Source of the DNA: Loripinus fragilis
Lineage: Eukaryota; Mollusca; Bivalvia; Lucinida; Lucinidae
NCBI GenBank assembly: GCA_964019695.1
Contig: OZ026530.1
Location: 39,678,944 to 39,742,943 of the forward strand
Length of the DNA: 64,000 bases
Reading direction: 5' to 3'
This document shows, in pieces, positions 21,536-31,773 of this stretch. Under the pieces are notes generated by a model. The model saw only the letters and a list, made by a program, of their open reading frames with translations. It was not told where the DNA came from and did no database searches. How positions within the stretch are numbered: the stretch's first letter is position 1; each line of letters starts with the position of its first letter. The position numbers and the translations under genes are program-made.

Positions 21536-23127
21536 TGTTACACTTGTGACAAAATCAGAAGAGGGAGTTTCTCCTTTGAATATTTTATCTCTTATAGATT
21601 TTATATAGGATGAAGTGAATTGGCTTCATGGAAATTGATTAAAATGTATCAAAACATAAATCAATTCCCTTTTTTAGCACAAGACTTTAAAAATGAACTA
21701 TTCAGATTTGTTTATTAAGCATAGTCAGAAGTTATAAAATGTTAATGATCAGAAAACAGTTGACAGCACTCATTGTTGGATAAATTATCAATTGAATGAT
21801 TTGATTGATACCATTTTTGCAATTCTAAAGAATCTGTAACAAATTTAAGGCTTAAATAGAAAGAAATAATTGTGTTACACTTGTGACAAGCATACAAAGG
21901 AACTGATTATGACCCTTTTGTCTTTTCTTATCTCTTATACTTTATGTAACCTACTATAGTATGTACAACTTAGCATCTTTTTTGGTTTTCTTCAATAAAT
22001 TCATGTAAATATTTTTTGAATTGTGAAAAAATACCTTTCCCTCCTTGTGAGTGCATAATTTTATCCTTTTTGTTTACACCATTTTGTGTTTTCTTTGTAT
22101 CGAAAGAGTGAATAACTACCCTAAATACCAAAATATATCAAATTAATTGTTGAATAGATCATCCTTTGACCAAACACAGGAAAAAGTGAGATGAATTCAA
22201 TCCATAATATATGTTACACTTGTGACACAAATCACATTTTAAAGTCTACCTGTCTAAATCAAGTTATAGTCTGATTTAAGATTGCCTTATTTCTTCAGTG
22301 TTGAATTTAGCATGATTCCTATCCCAGAATGTAGCTCAAGGATGGCCAGCTTCATAATGAAACTAGTATATTGGCTTGAGGAAGTATCATTCCTGCTGGA
22401 CCGTATCTAGTATTGACTACACATTTGGTGAAGTTGTTGACTTTTTGTTGTGTTTAAATTATATTTATGCATTCAAGAATTATTAAAAAGACCAAATAAG
22501 TAATATTTCATTTAAGATTTGCCATGTATATGCATTTATCACATATTCCTAAAATGTGTTACACTTGTGACATCAGTTAAAATCATGCCACAAAGTCAGC
22601 AGCTTAAGGATTTCACCACAATTCCTCATAATGTTTTTTGGGGGCTCCCTTGACCAGAAAAACAGCAAAAAAGCTATGAAATGCAAAACAAATTGAAATG
22701 CTGATGGTTGAAACCTTAAATGTTACACTTGTGACATATCTGGGTGGTTTTATTCAGTACTGGCTACATAAAATTATACTTGTTGTTTTATAGGCAAGTT
22801 GGTTCCTTTAGAAAGCTTAAAGACAGCTAGTCATTAAAACAGCATTCCTTTTGAATAAAACTTTGTATATTTTATGAGGCAATTCACTTTACTCCAATCA
22901 TATGAAATTCTGTATGATAACAATTTGAAAGGGTGTGTTTATAAAAGGTTACAAATTTCCGATTTATCAGGTTTAAAAAAGATGAAAAGATTGTTTTCCT
23001 ACAACTTTTATGCTATATTTCAACTGCAATTCACCATTTGACTATACATGAATAGTGTCTAATACAATTTACAGTTGAATTGAAGGTAAGGGAAAAAATG
23101 TCACAAAAAAGTGTTACCCTTGTGACA
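21536..23127. repeat. Six copies of a conserved TGTTACACTTGTGACA motif
   Basis: Copies are at 21536-21551, 21873-21888, 22212-22227, 22557-22572, 22721-22736 and 23112-23127; the last has one change (ACC for ACA). Successive start-to-start distances are 337, 339, 345, 164 and 391 bp. The DNA between copies is A+T-rich and barely alignable; one weaker shared word (TTATCTCTTATA) follows copies 1 and 2. It could be an ancient tandem repeat of about 165-170 bp that has decayed except for this word, or a cluster of protein-binding sites. The motif is an imperfect palindrome and contains the E-box CACTTG. Confidence 0.85.
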
Positions 23128-24059
23128 ATTTGGATGACATTTTTCCATGTAATTTTTGAACGGAACATTCTAAAGCGATGAAACTTGGCATGATGCAAGA
23201 AAAACATTAATTACATATCTTAAAATTAATTTTAACAATAAATCTGCTTTAGATAGTCTATAAACATTGATTATAGAAATGGATGCATTATTTTTGAAAT
23301 CACCCTGATCCATTTAAGATTTTCATAGCTGGATATTTGGCCTAATAATACTTTTCCATTGTTCAATCTTGGAAATCTGGGAGATATTCATTTGATTTCA
23401 CGTGATAATATAACTCAATATTTCCCCATCCACGTACAATGTAATAGATGGCCCACTCTAGCTTTTCAGCAAGGGGTCAAAGGCTTTAGATTGAACACTG
23501 TTTTCCCTGACCTAATATAGGGCCTTGTATATTTTCAGACTGAAAAACAGTAAGGATTTTGCTCGGATAGCTCCACAGACACCAGCTGATCTTAATTGAC
23601 AGTACATGTATTTGAAAAAAAGGATAAATCCAGACTCAGCAGGACTTTGTTTATATTTAAATGTTCTTCAGAGCATCAACATGCAACAGCTGCCATCCAG
23701 CAGTCCAAGTCATTCCAGAATTGCAGGATTAGTATGCCTATCAGTAGCCAGGAGGCTGTAGAGGCTTCTATGATGAACACATACTTCACTGACAAGAGGG
23801 ACACCGCAGGCAGTTTGGTCCCTCAGCTGAACATGCTGAATGGTGATAAATGAGGTAAGATTTTGACCTTAGTATGAACAGTAAATATTTTTGCGCTGAT
23901 GAGATTACTGCAATACAATGAGAGACTGACCCAGAATCTAGGTAGCTGTACAATTATCAAAATAAGTAAAACAGATGTGTTTAACACAAATCCCCCACCC
24001 ACATTCTTCCAGAGCACTGAAAGTCACCAATTGTTATGTACTAAGTACTACTAGTCAAT
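23128..24059. other. Low-copy DNA, no supported gene
   Basis: An 85-codon open frame ending at 23853 has no recognisable motif. A polypyrimidine-AG (near 23540) and a GAG|GTAAGA donor-like word (near 23855) exist, but they do not frame one consistent exon. Confidence 0.4.
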
Positions 24060-25010
24060 TGTATAGGCTCAAGGTGAGCTATTGTGATCATAGGATGTCC
24101 GTTGTCCGTCAACAATTTCCTTTAAATAATGTCTCCTTCTGTACCACTTGGTGGTATTTCACCAAACTACACAGAAATCCTGCTTCAAAGCACTTGATGA
24201 GCTATTGTGATCGTTGGAAGTCAGTCATCGTCTGTGGTCAACATTTGCATCAAAGGACATTTCCTAAACTACTAGCTGGATTTTGGCCAAACTTGGCAGG
24301 AATGATCTTTATATAGCCCTCTTTGATAATTGTTCAAATGATTTTGGTCAACACAGGCTAAAAATAGATTTTCAAGATGAAAAATTTAAAAATGTTCTTG
24401 TCTGAAACCACAAGCCATATAGATTTGATATTTGGTATGTGCATCATCTAAGTGACCTCTACCAAGCTTGTTCAAATTATGCCCATTATGCCCATGGGTC
24501 ATAAATGGGCCTGTCCCTGGGGTTACATGTGATACATAGGCTTATATAGGGAAAACATAAAAAATCTTCTTGTCTAAAACCACAAGGCATAGAGCTTTGA
24601 TATTTGGTATGTAGCATCACCAAGACTAGTGGACCTCTACCAAGTTTGTTCAAATTATGATCCAGGTCCACCAAGTTTGTTCAAATTATGACCCTGGGGC
24701 CAAAAATGGTCCTGTCCCAAGGGGCCACATGTTTTACACAGGCTTATGGAAAACATGAAAAAATCTTCTTGTATGAAACCACAAATCATAGAGCCTTGAT
24801 ATTTGATATGAAGTATAACCTAGTAGACCTCTACCAGCTTTGTTCAAGTTATACTCCTGGGGCCAAAAATGTTCCCGCCTCAGTGGTCACATGATTTACT
24901 ATTTTACATAGGCTTTAATAAGGAAAACTTGAAAAAATCTTCTTGTCTGAAACAACAAGGCTTAGAGCCTTGATATTTGGTATGTAGCATCACCTCACAT
25001 TATGTCATAG
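24060..25010. repeat. Diverged tandem repeat of about 175-200 bp
   Basis: The word TTCTTGTCTGAAACCACAA, followed by 'tttgatatttggtatgtagc' and 'acctctaccaagtttgttca', recurs near 24396, 24567, 24766 and 24940. Each unit also has CCTGGGGCCAAAAATG and a 'cataggctta' word. The 24060-24320 part (GTGAGCTATTGTGATCATAG, twice) looks like the head of the same element. Short open frames here are repeat artefacts. Repeats of this style are common in bivalve genomes. Confidence 0.8.
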
Positions 25011-25797
25011 GCTTATAAATATAAAATCAATTTTTTTCAGAATATAGTCATGTTGCATATTAAATTTAAGGGAATGAAGCATACAATAACATGCTAGCTA
25101 ATATTTTGTGCCAACACACACCCTTGACCCCTGGGGTGTGGTCAAAAGATCATTTTTTTCTTTTCTGAAATTACACACTGGGTAGGCGCAACAAGAATAC
25201 AACCGAGGAACTGTGATCAATATTTACATTTTACAGTCGCCGTTTTGGGTAAGTTTAATACATGTATTTTATTTTTTTCATTGGAATGCTCAGGTTTCAG
25301 TAAAAGTAAGCATGATATCAGTTTTAGGTAAGATCAAAGAAATGTGCTTGGTGTTATATTTGTCCAAAAAATGTGTGAGAGTTGGCTGAAAAATAATATT
25401 TTATTTCTGATCATTACTTATTTCAACTTAAAACTGAAAAATATGTATATTTTTGCATTCATTGTCGTATTTCGATCTTTCAGAAACAGAAGGGTAAAAT
25501 TAAATTATTGGTGGATATCCTGCGTGTATTCAATAATTTCTATCTGATAAGTGAAAAGCGCAGTATCTGTTTTAAAGGATGATGGTAATGATACTAAGGC
25601 AATCGAAAACTTCATTAATGGCAATCGGTTATCGATAGCAATCAATGTTTTTGGCAATTAATGAGCAATTTTTTGTTTGCTTTTGTCCGATATATATATA
25701 TCCGAGCTTTATAAGTATGTTTTCTGTTTTATATTGATCCATAAACTCAAATCGGACCTGGAAGGCTCAGGATCAAACCCTATGTCACATGCCTACT

Positions 25798-25875
25798 GTG
25801 TGGCCCGACAGTTCAGTGGTAAACAAACATACACCCACATTCTGAGAGGGTCCTGGGTTCAAGTTCAGGACGGGT
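25798..25875 (+). repeat. tRNA-like SINE head
   Basis: GTGTGGCCCGACAGTTCAGT with GTGG supplies an A-box-like segment, and GGGTTCAAGTTC is a B-box. Folding as a functional tRNA is not supported. It faces the minus-strand tRNA-like sequence 46 bp downstream. Confidence 0.55.
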
Positions 25876-25920
25876 CATGGGGGGGTGTGTGTAGATGACA
25901 CATGTGAAGAAAAAGCATAT

Positions 25921-25994
25921 GACCAGATGGGGACTCGAACCCGGGACCTATCACAGACCGTGCAAATACTCTGACCACTTAGCTAACGGGCCAC
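25921..25994 (-). repeat. tRNA-like SINE head, reverse strand
   Basis: Read on the minus strand: GTGGCCCGTTAGCTAAGTGG (A-box) and CCCGGGTTCGAGTCCC (B-box), spaced as in tRNA genes. The acceptor stem does not pair well, so I call a tRNA-derived SINE head, not a tRNA gene. Confidence 0.65.
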
Positions 25995-26380
25995 ACGATG
26001 AGCCTGCCAGTTCTACAATATATATGGCAGGGTAGTTGTACTCCTTCCAAGGTCTGTTTGGACATCACCAGACACATCGAAAAAAAAGGTTTTCTTGTGA
26101 CGGAGCTCATATGAAAGAAAGCTAAGAACCCATTGTCTGCGATCGGCCGACTGTAAGTTCATTTTACTTGTTTATCAGAAACAACACCTGCATAGAACAA
26201 ATCACGATTCATTTCAGAATAGATAGGCGAAACCAATTTTATTAAAATACTGCTTTTAATTTATAAAAAAAACCCCAGATAAACTGACTTATATATAACA
26301 GCGGCTGTACATACATGTATTGATCGCAGTTCCTCGATTGTGTTCAGCGTTCGATGTTGCCGCCTACCCGGTGTGAATTA

Positions 26381-26979
26381 GTTGTGTTGCATATCAAATT
26401 AAAGGGAATGAAACAGGGTAGATAATCCTTATGTCTATCGAATTTGAAGTCAATAAATGTTTTGTTGTATGGCGTTTCAACTAAGAATGAAACTTTTCTA
26501 CTTTTTGTTTTGTTGTTTAAGTTATGTTCAACCTTCAGCCTAAGGACTTTCTCATAAGTTTTATCAACTGTTATTAAAATATTTAAACATAGTATTTTGC
26601 ATGTTGAAAAGGATACTAATTCTCTGAGTGTGGAACGTAAAATTTAATTAATATAAAACTTTTTTATACTTTTTGTTTTTTCAAAACAAAGATAAATTAA
26701 CAAACAAGATAATACAAAAAGTTTGTTTTCAAAAAGATCATGAAAGTCTTTAATTTACCTGTTGGGATGTGAAACAGCAAATCATGTCAATTTCATGCAG
26801 CATATGTTAGTTTTATATTAATCATGCTATTTTTAGCTCTACAGATGGTGATATTAGTGTCAAAATATTAACTTCTGGAAACTAGTTTGAGCTGGTTTTC
26901 ATGCAATATTAACTTGTAGGCCAGTTTAGACCGGTTTTCAGGTAGACAGAGATTTATGAAGACAAATTGAGCCAATCAG
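26381..26979. other. Low-copy A+T-rich DNA
   Basis: No gene. A small duplication (GCCAGTTTAGACCGGTTTTC against GAAACTAGTTTGAGCTGGTT) lies near 26876-26940. Confidence 0.45.
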
Positions 26980-27246
26980 GAGGGTCCGATGATTAACCGA
27001 AATCAGCAGAAATCACCAAGAAATCACCAGATAAGAATAAGAAAAAACTACCATTTTATTGTTAGTTTAATGTCATAATATAATAAGAATTAGTATAATA
27101 AGCTTATTTCTACTTTGATTTTAAAAAGAAATGAAAAAAATGTTATGATTTCACTTTCAAATTCAGTGCACAGTGAATTCACCAAAATCACCAGATAAAA
27201 ATAGGAAATCACAATTTTATTATTAATTTAATGCCATAATTGGATA

Positions 27247-27425
27247 GTAAGTAAGTAAGTAAGTAAATAAGTAAGTAAGTAAGTAAGTAAAGTCTTTATT
27301 TAAAGAGGGTGACAACATTTAGTAGTACAACTAATCTTCCATGAGGCCCTCAAAATAAATAATATTTACACACATAAAAAAACAAAAACAAAAAAGCAAC
27401 AATTCTACACAAACTATCAAATTAA
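27247..27425 (-). mobile_element. LINE 3' end with (TTAC)n tail
   Basis: On the minus strand the sequence ends AAATAAAGACTTTAC followed by (TTAC)n, i.e. a polyadenylation signal and a short-repeat tail typical of some non-LTR retrotransposons. A second copy is at 31486-31637. Only 3' UTR-type sequence is present; no ORF. Confidence 0.65.
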
Positions 27426-27430
27426 ATTGT

Positions 27431-27580
27431 TTAACCCTGTACTGCTGAGCAAATATAGCTAAATTCTGGCAAGACCGTAAACTGAATGCAAAACTGTGGA
27501 TCCTGATCAGCTGATCAGTTTCCACATTGTTAGTGTTTCCAAAAACAGGATATATCTAGGTTCAGCAGAACAAGGGTTAA
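27431..27580. repeat. Foldback element, TTAACCCT...CTGCTGA type (FB-D)
   Basis: TTAACCCTGTACTGCTGAG at the left pairs with TTCAGCAGAACAAGGGTTAA at the right. A GATCAGCTGATCAG palindrome is central. Sisters are at 30414-30607 and 31638-31773. Confidence 0.8.
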
Positions 27581-27683
27581 TTTGATATTTACACAAGTGC
27601 ATTTATTATAATATAGTAACCCTATTTATCTTGACAAGCATCCGTTTCTATTTTACTCTGCTTGCTGGAAATTTTTTGATATT

Positions 27684-27826
27684 TTTGTCATCTGCTGTCT
27701 TTTTTAAAATTAATTTACTATATAGTTCTCAGAGAGTCAAACAGTTTGGATTTAGATCTGGCCCAATATTTTGTTGGTCCTGATTTGGTTCCAAAACTGT
27801 TTGCAAAGGTTATCAGCAGACAACAA
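27684..27826. repeat. Foldback element, TTTGTCATCTGCTG type (FB-C)
   Basis: TTTGTCATCTGCTG (27684-27697) against CAGCAGACAACAA (to 27826). The inner arms are CAAACAGTTTGGAT and CCAAAACTGTTTGC. The same family makes up much of the 3.5-kb duplicated unit. Confidence 0.8.
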
Positions 27827-28444
27827 TTTCAGGCAAAGAGTAACTTCAGCAGTGTATATCTAACCAACTTGCAGGGTTCCACTTAATAGTATGCATTAAC
27901 AAGCAGAGTAGAAAACAATATGCATCCTGATCAGCTGGATAACAATTTGAATAATAAGCTTATTTCTACTTTGATTAAAATATGAAAAAAAATGTACATT
28001 GCAATTTCCAATTCAAGGTATGCCGAAATCACCAGAAAAAAAGGAAATATCCATTTTAATGTTAATTTTATGCCTTTATATGATATAAATGATAGTAGAA
28101 TAATTGATATGTTTACAAAAGGCTTATATTTTAATGTGCCAGCAAATAAATATTTCAATAAAAAATATAGCAACACATTATAGCAATTTGAAAGTGATTT
28201 TTTTATCAACATATTTTTAAAAACAGACTAGAAATAAGCATATTATACTAATTCTTATCATATTTTTGCATTAAGTAAACAATAAAAAGGTGATTTCTTA
28301 CTTTTATCTCGTGATTTCGGTGATTTTCTGGTGATTTCGGTGATATCTGTTGATTTCGGTTAATCATGGCACCGAATCAGGAGATGGGATTCTCTCCAGT
28401 TATATAACAATATGTCATATTGGTTTGTGCAATAATTTTTTCAG

Positions 28445-28660
28445 GGTGAACAGCATCTCACAGATAAGATAGTTTGGTCTCAGAGAAAGTCCAGTTCTAA
28501 GGAGTCCATTGACCACAGTCACCAACTTACAGCAATATCTGATGTGATTCAAGGGAATTATACCTCTTTCATTTTAATGTTTGATAAGAGTACAGATTTG
28601 TTACTCACTGAGCCAAATTTTAACTACTCAGTATGGTCTCAGCAAGAGTTGAACATATAA
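28445..28660 (+). CDS. Candidate exon of an unknown gene (unconfirmed)
   Basis: A 72-codon frame (71 residues then TAA) opens directly after a good splice-acceptor context: a pyrimidine-rich tract, TAATTTTTTCAG, ending at 28444. It reads GEQHLTDKIVWSQRKSSSKE at the start and NYSVWSQQELNI at the end. It is hydrophilic, with balanced amino-acid use unlike the lysine/isoleucine/phenylalanine-rich chance frames nearby. It has no ATG near the start, so it would have to be a 3'-terminal exon. I recognise no domain, and no matching upstream exon or downstream polyadenylation signal was found. A chance open frame is a real possibility. Confidence 0.25.
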   Translation, partial: GEQHLTDKIVWSQRKSSSKESIDHSHQLTAISDVIQGNYTSFILMFDKSTDLLLTEPNFNYSVWSQQELNI

Positions 28661-28845
28661 CATCTTTCTTGGCCATTAGGACTCTATTCCAATATTGAAT
28701 CCCTAACCCATGATTTCTGGATGTGATAAATAAGGAACAAGTTCTGCTGGACAAACTGATTGGCTTGTCGAATGATGGCCAGTGATGGGCAGCTACAATG
28801 TCAGCAGGAAATCAGGAGTGGTACAAGACACTTTAACCTGAGACT

Positions 28846-28935
28846 GATTGGTACTGGTTCAACACAGAAGACCCGTTCCGACATGACTGAAAAATTATTG
28901 ACTGGTTGAAGAAACAAATCATCCATAATCAAACA
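28846..28935 (+). repeat. SINE 3' region
   Basis: AGACCCGTTCCGACATGACT and GAAAAATTATTGACTGG match the 3' part of the element at 31346-31438. The tRNA head is not preserved. Confidence 0.6.
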
Positions 28936-29215
28936 CTTTGGATCCAGATTAGGACCGACTTCAGTGTTAAATCCATTAAATTTTCAGTGGTCATTTTCAT
29001 GTGATTTCAGATGGAAAAACACTGTCTAATATTTGCCCATTTGCATGATGTTGATGATGGCCAACTCTACCTTTAGCAAGGGGCCATTTGATACAAAAGG
29101 GGGCCACTTAAAGGGGGCCAGTGGCCGCCTCTAGATTTTGCAGAGGTAATCAGCAGACAACAATAATAGGCAAAAAGTTAACTCATAAAGTGCCACATAC
29201 AATTTGCAGCAGACG

Positions 29216-29370
29216 ACAATTGCAAATTTTGCTGCTTTTTCAAAGAATAAAAAAACAAATAAGGCACGACGTTTCATGAGAATAGTCTGCTGGCAGACGA
29301 TTCTTATGAAATATCATACCTTATTTTTTCAAAAATTAGGAAAGTTGTCGCCATATTTGTCATCTGCTGC
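29216..29370. repeat. Foldback element FB-C
   Basis: GCAGCAGACGACAATTG at the left and TTTGTCATCTGCTGC at the right. The inner arms (AATAAGGCACGACGTTTCAT against ATGAAATATCATACCTTATT) pair almost to the central GTCTGCTGGCAGAC. Confidence 0.8.
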
Positions 29371-29585
29371 AGTCGTGATTGGTGCTTTAAGGGTTAAATA
29401 GAAAAGACTGAAGAAATAATCAAATGTCATCTGTTTTAATAAAATGCATAATTTTAAGCTGTATAACTTTTAAATATTGAAATAGATGAGTTTATATGTA
29501 CATGGAGTTTGGTCTAGCATAAGTCCAGATAAGTGAACTTTTATTGACAAAATTGTGAGAACATATGCAATTTTTCAATCATTTG
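29371..29585. other. Short low-copy stretch
   Basis: No feature recognised; it leads into an FB-A foldback. Confidence 0.4.
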
Positions 29586-29642
29586 AACATTTGTTTTGGG
29601 TGCTCAAAAGAACCGTCTCATTGAGACCGCTCTTTTGAGCAT
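29586..29642. repeat. Foldback element FB-A
   Basis: TTTGGGTGCTCAAAAGAACC pairs with GACCGCTCTTTTGAGCATCA. The right outer arm is truncated relative to 17116-17192. Confidence 0.7.
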
Positions 29643-29889
29643 CAAGAAAATTGTTTTTTGATATGATTTTTAAGCACATTCAACTGGATACCTAAGTGTA
29701 TTAGCAATTTTCTATAATGGACTTATTAACAGATAGGAGACTGCCTGCAGCCAAATCAAGGACAGGTGCCATACTGGGAATTTAGTCATATAGTACACAG
29801 GTATAGGTTAACCGCTCAATAGCCCTTCAAAAGCCTCTATATCACCAAATGAGAGTTTTTATCTAAACATCCAGAATATCTGTTCTGGT

Positions 29890-30090
29890 TGTTTTATTTT
29901 ATGTGATTCTTTACATCCCATGAACAATCTTTCAGCTATAAAGGGATGGGTCTTCCTGGGTTGAACCAGGACTAAGCTAGGATTAATGTGTCCTGCTCAA
30001 GGACAAAACGCAGTGATGCCGGTGATGCTCTAACCGGGGGGCCATCTGTCTCGAGTCAAGCACTCTACCACTGAGCCACTGCACTCCTGG
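29890..30090 (-). repeat. tRNA-derived SINE, reverse strand
   Basis: Read on the minus strand: a head with CAGTGGCTCAGTGGTAGAG (A-box) near 30080, a GGTTCAACCCAGG segment near 29965, the body word AGACCCATCCCTTTATAGC, and a tail GATGTAAAGAATCACATAAA. The body and tail match the SINE pieces at 28846 and 31346. Confidence 0.7.
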
Positions 30091-30413
30091 ATTTGGTTTT
30101 GAAATAACAATTTGAAAATTATTTTCTTATAAGCACTTTCATCTGGAGGCCAAATAGTGGATTTGGAATCGGACATATTAAGTCACCTGGCTATTAAGTG
30201 CTCAAACTGAGCTATACATTTAATATTGCTTTCAAATATGTCTGCAAGATGTGAATGGTGTGTCTGTCATTTGTGTGTCAAGACAAGAGGCCCTTCTGAA
30301 CACTAAACTTAGCATGTGCATTTTCAATTGACAGCACACCATGAGGTCAGGTCATGAATGTTTGCATGCCAGATAGTTTTACAAGCTTTTGTTGTCCTCT
30401 GCTGATCAGTGCC

Positions 30414-30607
30414 TTAACCCTTGTTCTGCTGCATAAATATGAATATGGCACATTCACTTCTGTTTTCCAGTGGAATCTTATGCTGTCTGGAAAGCAGTCA
30501 GATCTAGATCTCATGTCCACAGATGTGTTCACTAGATTTAGCCAGCTGATTCTGGATTTACTCTCTTTTCTAAAGATGACATATCCGGTTTCAGCAGGAC
30601 AAGGGTT
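30414..30607. repeat. Foldback element FB-D
   Basis: TTAACCCTTGTTCTGCTG at the left against TTTCAGCAGGACAAGGGTT at the right. The inner part includes an AGATCTAGATCT palindrome. Confidence 0.75.
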
Positions 30608-31345
30608 TGTCCATCATTTTATGGGACATTGGCAAACAGTACATAACCAGATCAGATATGACATAATATGACCTCTGATCAGTTTCTGCACTGTTTCCTA
30701 ACATTACATACTTTTAATATTTGAGTGTAATTATAATCCCAACTGGAGATGGATGCATTCAATTGGAAATTCAATTTGTGACTGGGGAGGAATTATTGAA
30801 AATTTACAAGCCATTCTTTGTGGAAGTATGTATTAAATGGGTTAGTGCTATTATGTCCCCCAAAATGTTTGTTCCTGAAATGTCTACTGTGCCAAAATGT
30901 CTTTTCCCATGATGTCTACTATGGCAACTTGCAAGACCGGGCGGATGTCCATGCCCGTTTCAGCAATCTCCGATCCCCAGTATGCATCGTATTAACCTTT
31001 TTACCTGCTAGGGACAATTTGAAAACAGTTTGGATCTGGATAAAGACTGTCAAAACGGTAGGCCTGATCAGAATCCAAACTGTGTGCCACTCTGATGGTA
31101 TTCCTGAAAATTCATTAGAGAAAATTATGACAATGGTCATCATGTTAACCCTCTATCTGCTAGTAACAGTTTGCAAACTGGTTGTAACCAGATCAGGAAC
31201 ATCAAAATGACTTTGCTGGGTCTGATCTGGATCCAAAATGGTTTGACAGTCTGGTATTCCTGAAAAATTCATTAGAGTTACTTCAATCAAGGGTTATGAT
31301 TGAAGCACTATCATTTAATTTGGACACTTTAATCCTTGCATTAGA
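30608..31345. repeat. Cluster of diverged foldback pieces
   Basis: Two consecutive copies of a foldback (about 30990-31120 and 31145-31290) each have AACAGTTTGGATC or AACAGTTTGC arms, a GATCAG core and the flank 'ggtattcctgaaaa(a)ttcattagag'. The open frames across this stretch are by-products of these repeats. Confidence 0.65.
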
Positions 31346-31438
31346 ACTGGTGCAATCCAGGTAGACCCATCCCGCCATAGCTGAAAAATTATTGACTGGG
31401 CGTAAAGAATCAAATCAAATCAAAAAAAAAAAAAAATG
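31346..31438 (+). repeat. SINE 3' region with A-rich tail
   Basis: GTAGACCCATCCCGCCATAG, then CTGAAAAATTATTGACTGGG and a tail of AATCAAATCAAATC ending in an A-run. 3' part of the same SINE family as 28846 and 29890. Confidence 0.7.
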
Positions 31439-31485
31439 GAGAAATCAATTGTAATGATGGAATAGGTCTTTCAGGAGTATATTGG

Positions 31486-31637
31486 TAAGTAAGCAAGTAA
31501 GTAAGTAAAGTCTTTATTTAAAGAGGGTGACAACATTTAGTGGTACAACTTATCTTCCATGAGGCCCTCAAAATAAAGAATATGTACACACACAAAAAAC
31601 AACAACAATTCTACACAAACTATCAAATTTAAATTGT
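31486..31637 (-). mobile_element. LINE 3' end with (TTAC)n tail, second copy
   Basis: Near-identical to 27275-27425, including the (GTAA)n/(TTAC)n run and the AATAAAGACTTTAC end on the minus strand. Confidence 0.65.
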
Positions 31638-31773
31638 TTAACCCTGTACTGCTGAGCAAATATAGCTAAATTTTGGCAAGACCGTAAACTGAATGCAAAA
31701 CTGTGGATCCTGATCAGCTGATCAGTTGTTTCCAAAAACAGGATATATCTAGGTTCAGCAGGACAAAGGTTAA
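31638..31773. repeat. Foldback element FB-D spanning the left edge of duplicated unit 1
   Basis: TTAACCCTGTACTGCTGAG at the left and TTCAGCAGGACAAAGGTTAA at the right, with the central palindrome TGATCAGCTGATCA (31711-31724). The 3.5-kb duplicated unit starts in this centre: units 2-4 have only the right half. Confidence 0.8.

Larger units (their letters stand above)
25174..26375. mobile_element. 1.2-kb TIR element with AATTA target duplication
   Basis: Left end CACACTGGGTAGGC (25174) and right end GCCTACCCGGTGTG (to 26375) are inverted at 13 of 14 positions. Imperfect pairing continues for about 70 bp (CGAGGAACTGTGATCAATA against TATTGATCGCAGTTCCTCG). AATTA flanks both sides (25169-25173, 26376-26380). 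The element is non-autonomous, with only small A+T-rich frames, and it carries two tRNA-like sequences (25798-25994). A 30-bp sequence, TTGCATATTAAATTTAAGGG onward, occurs outside on both sides (25053 and 26387), hinting at an older duplication around the insertion. Confidence 0.85.
26980..28374. mobile_element. 1.4-kb inverted-repeat element with GGTGATTTC subterminal repeats
   Basis: The left arm begins GATTAACCGAAATCAGCAG (26987) and the right arm ends CTGTTGATTTCGGTTAATC (to about 28368). Pairing continues for roughly 200 bp with gaps. Both arms carry repeated GAAATCACC/GGTGATTTC words (27008, 27020 and, inverted, 28292, 28321, 28333, 28340 area), which may be transposase-binding sites. 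A block at 27098-27246 recurs in direct orientation at 27952-28085. Between the two sits an inserted fragment (27247-27945) homologous to 31484-32140. No transposase frame is visible. Confidence 0.8.

Noticed and set aside
23596..23853. 85-residue frame as an exon ending at a donor
   Set aside because: The donor-like GAG|GTAAGA lies past an in-frame stop, and the acceptor-like site upstream leads into a different, soon-closed frame.
25921..25994. Functional tRNA gene on the minus strand
   Set aside because: The A and B boxes are good, but the acceptor stem does not close and the anticodon arm is poor; it fits a SINE head better.
30354..31210. Overlapping open frames of 105 and 130 codons as host genes
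   Set aside because: They lie across foldback arms and neighbouring repeats, share words with other repeat copies and show no domain.
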